Shown one piece after another: positions 57,700 through 64,000 of a stretch of 64,000 nt of DNA. The stretch spans positions 700,653,257-700,717,256 of the forward strand of contig OX422209.1 in assembly GCA_949130495.1 (NCBI GenBank). Direction: 5' to 3'. The DNA comes from Sambucus nigra. Its lineage: Eukaryota; Streptophyta; Magnoliopsida; Dipsacales; Adoxaceae. Position 1 is the stretch's first letter. Each line of letters begins with the position of its first letter. Both the position numbers and the translations under genes were made by a program. The notes beneath the pieces were generated by a model. That model was not told where the DNA came from. It saw only the letters and a program-made list of their open reading frames with translations, and made no database searches.

Positions 57700-60600
57700 A
57701 ATCCTGCATCATGACGTAGTCTTGATCACACTCAAAATATCCAATTGAGACGTGGATAAGATGCTTGTAGATCAGGGGAGTTCGTTAGAAGTGATGTACC
57801 TGGAATTGTTCCATAAACTGAAGTTGAACATAGCCAACCTCAAAGAGGCCATAATACCATTAGTCGACATTGCATGAAGGATCACAATGCCGTTGGGGAA
57901 GATAATTCTCCCAGTCGTAGTAGGAAACATATCAAAACTCATCGAATTCTTAGTGGTGGACATCGAGTCCCGTTATCATGCCATTTGGGGCAGAGGTTGG
58001 CTCCATGTTATGAAGGCCTTACTCTCCACCTACCACCAAAAGTTGAAGTATGTTACTAATCGAGGCGTGGTCGAAATCCGTGGTGAACATGCCACAGCTA
58101 AGAAGTTATTTATCGCAACTATCCTCCCAAAGAAGGAAAGGAAGAAGGAGATAGAGAATGCTCACGAGGGAGCCTAGGAGGGGGATGTGCCATCCAAATA
58201 GCAATTAAGGTACAACCGACTAGGGGTGGAGGAGACCAGGTGCCACCTCGCCGATAGGTTCATCAAAACCCTAAAAGAAGTTGTATCCAATGACAACTCA
58301 ATAAAAAGGAAGTTTTCGATCGAAACCATGCCCGACGATCAAGAGAAGAGGGAGTTGATTGCGTGCCTCGAAAGAAATCTAAACGTTTTTTTTATTGGTA
58401 ATCATACGATTTGCTAGGGATTAATCCCAATGTAGCCTTCCACCGCCTTCACATTGATCTGACCTTCAAGACGATCACTCAAAAAGCTCTCCAAATAGCC
58501 CCTGAGAAGGCTAAAGAGGTGGATAATGAAGTAGAGAAGCTACTCGATGCATGATCCATTAGGGAGGTTCAGTTTCCCAAATGGTTTTCTAACCAAGTAG
58601 TAGTTCGAAAATCAATGATAATTAAAGGGTTTATATCTATTTCACATACTTCAACAAGGTTTGCCCCAAGGGCAGCTTCACACTTCCCAAAATAGATCAG
58701 TTGGTTGATGCTATAGCAACCCATAAAAGGATGAGCTTCCTAGACGCCTATTCAGTCTATCACCAGATCCCTCTATACGAACCCGACTAGGATAAAACTT
58801 CCTTTAAAACCCCCATCAGGTTATATTATTACAAGGTCATGCCGTTCTTCTTGAAGAACGAAGGGGAAACTTATCAAAGATTAGTCACTAAGATGTTCAA
58901 CAAACAATTAGGAAACCCTATGGAGGTATACATTAATGATATGCTAGTCAAAAGAAAGAAAAAAAGCGACCACCTCATGGACTTATCCTAGACTTTAGAG
59001 ATCCTTAGAAAATACCGGTTGAAGCTTAATGTAAGTAAGTTTTCATTCGGTATCCGATCAGGAAAATTCTTGGGCTATCTAGTCAATAAAAGGGGAATCG
59101 AGGCCAATTTGGATCAAATCGATGCTATCATAAGAGTCCATCCTCCTAAGACGTTAAGACATGTTCAGAAGCCTACCGACATGCTCGCGGCACTTAATTT
59201 CTTCATATCCAAATCTTCTGAATGCTACCAACCATTCTTCTAGCTCCTAAAGAAGGATAAGGGCCTCATATGGAACGACGATTGCTAGCAATCTCTATAA
59301 AAAAATTAAATTCTACCTTAGCAAGCCACCCCTTTTAGTAATTCCAAATGATGGAGAATCACTATTCCTTTACCTCGTTCTATCCAATCAAGTAATAAGC
59401 TCTGCCCTGGTATGTGAGAAATAAGGAAGTCAACATTTGGTTTATTATGCCAACAAGACACTCCTGGATACAGAACAACAATACTTATCTCTGGAAAAGT
59501 TTGCCTATGCGCTGGTAGTTGCCTTAAGGAGGCTGAAGCATTACGTTGAGGCCCATTCAATAACCGTAATCACTTTTTACCCCCTCAAAGCCATTATGCA
59601 AAAAGTCGACCTTTATGGACGACTCTCAAAGTTATCGGTGGAACTAGGGAGATTCGATATCCACTTTTATCCCTAAACAACGATTAAGGGATAGGTATTA
59701 GAAGATTTTATTGTTGAGCTTATAGAAGATCAGCCAATAGTCCAACTGGATAATGAGCAGTCAATAACACAGGAAGCACAGTCCAAGGACTAGACCTTGT
59801 ACGTTGATAGAGACTCCAATTCCGAGGTGGCAGGAGTAAGTATCGTTCTCATCATCCCCGAAGACACTATGATCTAGCAAGAAATCATATTGGTATTTGA
59901 GGCCTCCAATAACAAAACTAAGTACGAAGAATTTATTATCGATTTGAGAAAAGCCAAATTACTAGGGTGGAAGCATCTTCACGAATTCGGTGACTCCAAA
60001 TTGGTCATCAAGAAGGTAAGTGGGGACTTTAACACCAAGGACGATCGAATGGTATCTTACCTCGTCGTAGTAAGAGGACTCATGGAAAATTTTGAGAAGG
60101 TGGTAATTTAACAGTTACACAGGGGCCAGAATAGTCATGTTGATGCCTTAATAGCCCTTAGTTCGGTAATCGACTCTAAGCTAAGGAGGACTATCCAAAT
60201 AGAGTTCCTCGTGCAACCGAGTATTGACCAAGCAGTCCTAGACGAGCAAGTCCTCCTCATAGATAAGGCCCCCAGTTGGATGGATCCCATCATAAATTAT
60301 CTGCGGAGCGACATACTGCCAAATGACATGAGGTCGGCCTACCAGGTTAGGGTCAAAGTTTCTTGCTTTTATCTTTTCCCAAAAGGAAATCTCTACAAGA
60401 AGACATTTATATGTCCTTATCTCTAGTGCATTCACCCACATGACATCGAGAAAGTACTTAGCGAACTTCATCAGGGCATTTGTGGAAGTCACACATGAGT
60501 GAGATCTTTGGACTTTCGAGTAGTCAAGGAGGGTTATTGGTGGCCTCATATGCAGAAGGACGCAAGACTTACTCTCTAAGTGATAAAAATGTCAAAAACA

Positions 60601-61507
60601 TTCTCCCATGATCCACCAGCCTACCAGCAACCTAAAATCGCTGACAAGCCCATGGTTGTTCGTGCAATGGGGACTAAACATAATGGGACCACTACCTACC
60701 GTGTCTTGAAATCAGAAGTATTTGTTAATGGGTACAGATTACTTCACCAAATGGGTAGAAAAAGAACCACTGGAAAATATTCGATACTCTGACATGATCA
60801 GGTTCATCTGATGGAACATTATCACACGCTTTACGGTATTAAGGAGTATCATTACTGATAATGGTACGTAATTTAAAAGTAGTTTCTTTTAAGGCTTTTT
60901 TGATGAACATGGTATCATGCACCACTTCTGCTCTGTGGCATATCCCCAAAGCAATAGGAAGGCGTAAGCTTCTAATAAAACCATGCTCGATGGATTGAGA
61001 AAATGATTAGAAAGATCCAAAGGTGTGTGGGTGGATGAGCTCCCTCACATCCCATGGGCTTATCGTACCACCCCCAGGAACCAACTGGGGAAGCACCCTT
61101 TGCGCTATCCTACAGGATGAAAGTTGTCATCCCTCTAAAAGTAGGTGTACCTACCATGAGAACCACCTTGGTCGACCAAGGCCTAAACGGTGATGCACTA
61201 TACACTAAACTTGACCTAGCAGACGATCAAAGAAAGTTATCCTTGATCAAGTTGGCCTCCTACCAACAACAATTGACCAAGAAATACAACAAGAGGGTCA
61301 ATTCGAGGAAGTTTTAGATAGGGGTTTATATCCTAAGGAAAGTTCTCGGCACTGCCATGAAACCATGAGACGAAAAACTGGGACCAAACTGGGAAGGACC
61401 CTTCAGGGTAATCAGAGACGATATTTAAGGAGCATATCACTTGGAAACTCTGGAGAAAAGGGAGATACAAAGAGCATGGAATGCATCTCAAGAGGTTCTA
61501 CTTTTAA
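57700..61507 (+). pseudogene. Pol of second Tat element
   Basis: Protease region near 57767 (DQGSS, so Asp-Gln-Gly). RT blocks near 58640-59020: CPKGSFTLPKIDQLVDA, MSFLDAYS, and YIND at about 58928 with the first catalytic Asp changed to Asn. RNase H at 59437-59676. Additional RNase H near 59796-60170, with YVDRDS in place of YVDGSS. Integrase head near 60460-60560 (HQGICGSH), core and tail to about 61507, including SYHPQEPTGEAPFALSYRMK from 61060. Dozens of stops and shifts; not functional. Confidence 0.8.
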
Positions 61508-61869
61508 GTCTCCTTTATCTTTGCACATTTAGTTTAAATAAAATTCCATTTTCAAACTTATGTTGCTCGTCACATAGGACTTCATAAATAAAGTCCAATT
61601 TCCCCTTCACTTTGGAATTTTGCATTGGATGTTTAACTCTTCCTAGTTACATCTCATTAGTACGCACCTTTTTCCTACGATGACTCCTTGTTAAAAATAT
61701 AAAGGAATTTTTATATAGATCATGATAAGTTGTTCAACTTGTTTTCAGTTAACTTAATTTGATGAAAGGGGAATTGCTACATCCCTCAGGTCCTTGTTAC
61801 AAACACAAAGGACTAAATGGGTTTCCCCAGCAACCACAAAATCCCTACATGGGATCCTTAGGAAATAAA

Positions 61870-61887
61870 GCCAACTTATGTTGGTCG
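61870..61887. repeat. Hairpin GCCAACTTATGTTGGTCG
   Basis: Identical over 18 bases to 8818-8835 in the hairpin array of the first Tat element, and at the same place between pol and the antisense gene. Otherwise 61508-62229 holds no gene. Confidence 0.85.
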
Positions 61888-62229
61888 TAAAAAAACTAAT
61901 CGAGGGGATGACCTAGCTGCAATTTCACCATTATCCTACTTATGCCTAAGGAAGTGTGACGACACAACCTAAAAGGTTAAGTTGATGGAAAGACACTGCC
62001 AAGGCATGTTGTACTGGGAGAATGTTCAAACACAAAACAACATCTAGCTAACATTATCTTTTAATACCAGATCACTATTTCTGGGTCTATAAAGTATGCA
62101 TGTTTAGTCAGCACGATCTCAAAACATCGAAAATTAGTAAATAACACTTTTTCATTAACTTAAATGGAAAGTTACATTTACATTAAAACCAAAAATATAC
62201 AAATCACTTGAGACACCTCAGTATGGAGA

Positions 62230-64000
62230 GCAAGGTAAGAAAAAATTTCTATTTGACCATCATCCGGCTTAGGATATAGTTCTTCCACATCACTATGTAG
62301 GTCGTGCTCCAGGAGATGGGAGAGAATAGCATAAGCTGGGATCAATTACTCATCCTTTGAGAAAGGATTATGGAATTAGGCAGCACACTTAGCCTGGTAT
62401 TTGTACCACAACTTAGACTCCTTGGGTGTCTTGACCTCCCTAAGGACGCTCAGCCACCCATGCGAGAAAGCTGCATCCTCAGCCTCTTTAAGCTTTGCTA
62501 GGGTATCTGCCGAACCATAATTATAGCCTTCTAACCAAGCTTCTCAGGGTCCCATTTTAAAATCATTTCTCAATCTCCCAACGTGCTCCTCAAGCTCAGC
62601 AACCTTGATCTTCAGCCTAACTACCTTGATCTTCAGAACATTATTCTCAACCTGAAGGTTTTGGCTACTTAGTCACCTTAGCATTCTCCAGGAGCTTGGA
62701 CCTCAAATAATTGACTTCTTCCTGGACTGAGGCACCAATATCCTCCATCTCTTAAAGATCATCTTTTAATTTGGCGACCAATTCAGATTGGTCCTTATAC
62801 TATTGATTTTTTTCTCTTAGGGATTTGAAGATCTTTACAAAGGCATTACGAGCCTTCAAATTGATGTTTAAACCAAGGATTTGGCCTAGGGGGGAACCAA
62901 GCGGGATATATTCATTCAAATCAATAGTCTGCAGTCATCAAAACAAAAAAAGTCAGTAAATAAAAATAAGACACCAGTAGGGATAAAACAAAAGCATTTG
63001 CATTCACTTCACGTAAAGGTGGCCTAGGTCAATACAACTAGATCCAAAGGAGAAGTACAGATTGTCAAAAATAAAAAAGAAACTTCTACAAGGAAGAAAG
63101 AAAAAAAAAGATCTTCTAGTCTACAAGCCCTGCTCGATCACCTGTTGGTCTTCCACTACAGCCTTCCCCTTGTCAATAACTCCAAAACATTAGCCAATAT
63201 TGATTCCACCTTCAACATGGACAATATATGTGCCCGTAGGGAGACCATCATCACCTTCCTCATCTTCCTCATACAGATCAGGACTAGGGGAGTGAAGACT
63301 GAAAAGATCGGACTCAGTTGAGATTTTGGCTGCCTTTAGGGCTTGGTCCCCACCCTTTTTGAAGGCAACCTTGTAACCGTAGGCGAGATGCCCCTCTGCA
63401 TCATCGTAGGCTTTATTGAAGCCCTCGCAATGGCTAGTGTACTTTTCCTAAGTAAGGTCACCCTCCATCTTAGTAACCTTACTCGCTAATCTCCGATTAT
63501 CCTCAACGAGCTTATCCTTTTCGGCAGCCACCTTTTTGGGGACACCTCGAGCTCAACATAAGCTTTGGACAACTATCCTTTTTCTTGCTCCCAAGACTGT
63601 TGAGCTACAGTGAAGGCTTCCTTCTCAGCCTTTAGATCATCCTTCACCTCCCTCTCCCTCCTAAACTTATCAACATGGTCATCAAAGGAGAGTCGTGAAA
63701 TCAGATAACAACTGCACGAAGAGAGATAAAATTATAGGGTTAGTTCGAAGGAGAGGAAACAAAGGAGAATAATAAAGTTCAAGTATAAGAACTTACTAGG
63801 GCCACCCCCTGAGCATTTTTTAGGGCAAGCTAGGACGACCCTAACCTCGAAGAACATTCGCAATAAGTGGTGAGCACTGCCCTCTTTAACAAACCAAGGG
63901 CATGGTGGAGTGTATCACCCACACTGGCCCCATCTACAGCTGTAACAGGAGCCATCCTTATTTTAACCTCCCTCATATCTTCCTCTCTTTTTTTTCCTTT
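62230..64000 (-). pseudogene. Antisense gene of second Tat element, decayed, 5' part outside window
   Basis: The minus strand shows coiled-coil coding like the first element's antisense gene. The last exon runs from about 62928, after a clear acceptor CTGCAG ending at 62929, to about 62230, with TIDLNEYIPLGSPLGQILGL, a coiled coil, and SADTLAKLKEAEDAAFSHGW. The preceding exon (about 63700-63120) includes EGFNKAYDDAEGHLAYGYKV and an acidic EEDEEGDDG run, matching the order in exon 3 at 11648-10831. Several stops. The acceptor sits at a place comparable to exon 4 of the first element. Confidence 0.7.

Larger units (their letters stand above)
55460..64000 (+). mobile_element. Second, older Tat-clade element, 3' end outside window
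   Basis: PBS at 55895, decayed gag-pol to about 61507, a hairpin at 61870, and an antisense gene relic from 62230 to the window end. Domain order with two RNase H copies, the variant zinc knuckle and the antisense gene all match the element at 1082-13984, but sequence similarity is modest, so it is a different family. The LTR left limit is not determined; the 3' LTR is beyond the window. Confidence 0.8.

Overview
This window looks like repeat-rich, AT-biased nuclear DNA of a seed plant, probably a dicot. It is a pile of LTR retrotransposons, mostly Ty3/gypsy, some nested and most decayed. I see no intact host gene, no rRNA or tRNA gene, and nothing bacterial. I do not assign a species.

Layout. 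(1) Positions 1-1076 and 13990-17640 are blocks of minisatellites. On the right they abut an initiator-Met-tRNA-type primer binding site (17631-17642) and an LTR-like stretch starting at 17645. I read this as one large minus-strand non-autonomous element whose interior is almost entirely tandem repeat. (2) Nested in it, with a CTTAT target duplication, is a young Tat-clade element at 1082-13984. It has three 567-bp LTR copies in the order LTR-GATC-LTR-interior-LTR. Its gag-pol is a single frame (2283-8183) with seven nonsense codons and no frameshift. A convergent antisense gene of four exons (13000 to 9320, minus) follows. Between the two genes lies an array of about 16 CCAAC/GTTGG hairpins. 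(3) Positions 20040-23293 hold a decayed Ogre/Tat-like pol on the plus strand. (4) Around 27054 is what looks like a CACTA transposon end, and at 28284-28450 a foldback element. (5) Positions 28923-39683 are a complete but decayed minus-strand Tekay/Del-like chromovirus, with about 2.95-kb LTRs, TSD TTTAT and a chromodomain. (6) Positions 43194-49394 are a decayed minus-strand Ty1/copia element. (7) Positions 49400-55350 are AT-rich, with microsatellites, a few exon-like stretches on the minus strand and a nested inverted repeat. (8) From about 55460 to the window end is a second, older Tat element. It has a related PBS, a ruined gag-pol to about 61507, and remnants of the same kind of antisense gene (62230 to the end, minus).

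How the parts fit. In both Tat elements gag-pol runs rightward and a coiled-coil antisense gene runs leftward, so the two transcripts would converge on a short interval. In the younger element that interval is the hairpin array; the older one keeps an identical 18-nt hairpin there. The most striking points are the LTR-LTR junction, which looks like end-joined unprocessed cDNA integrated as one unit; the strict C-to-T character of all premature stops; and the antisense gene, whose exon phases still fit together.
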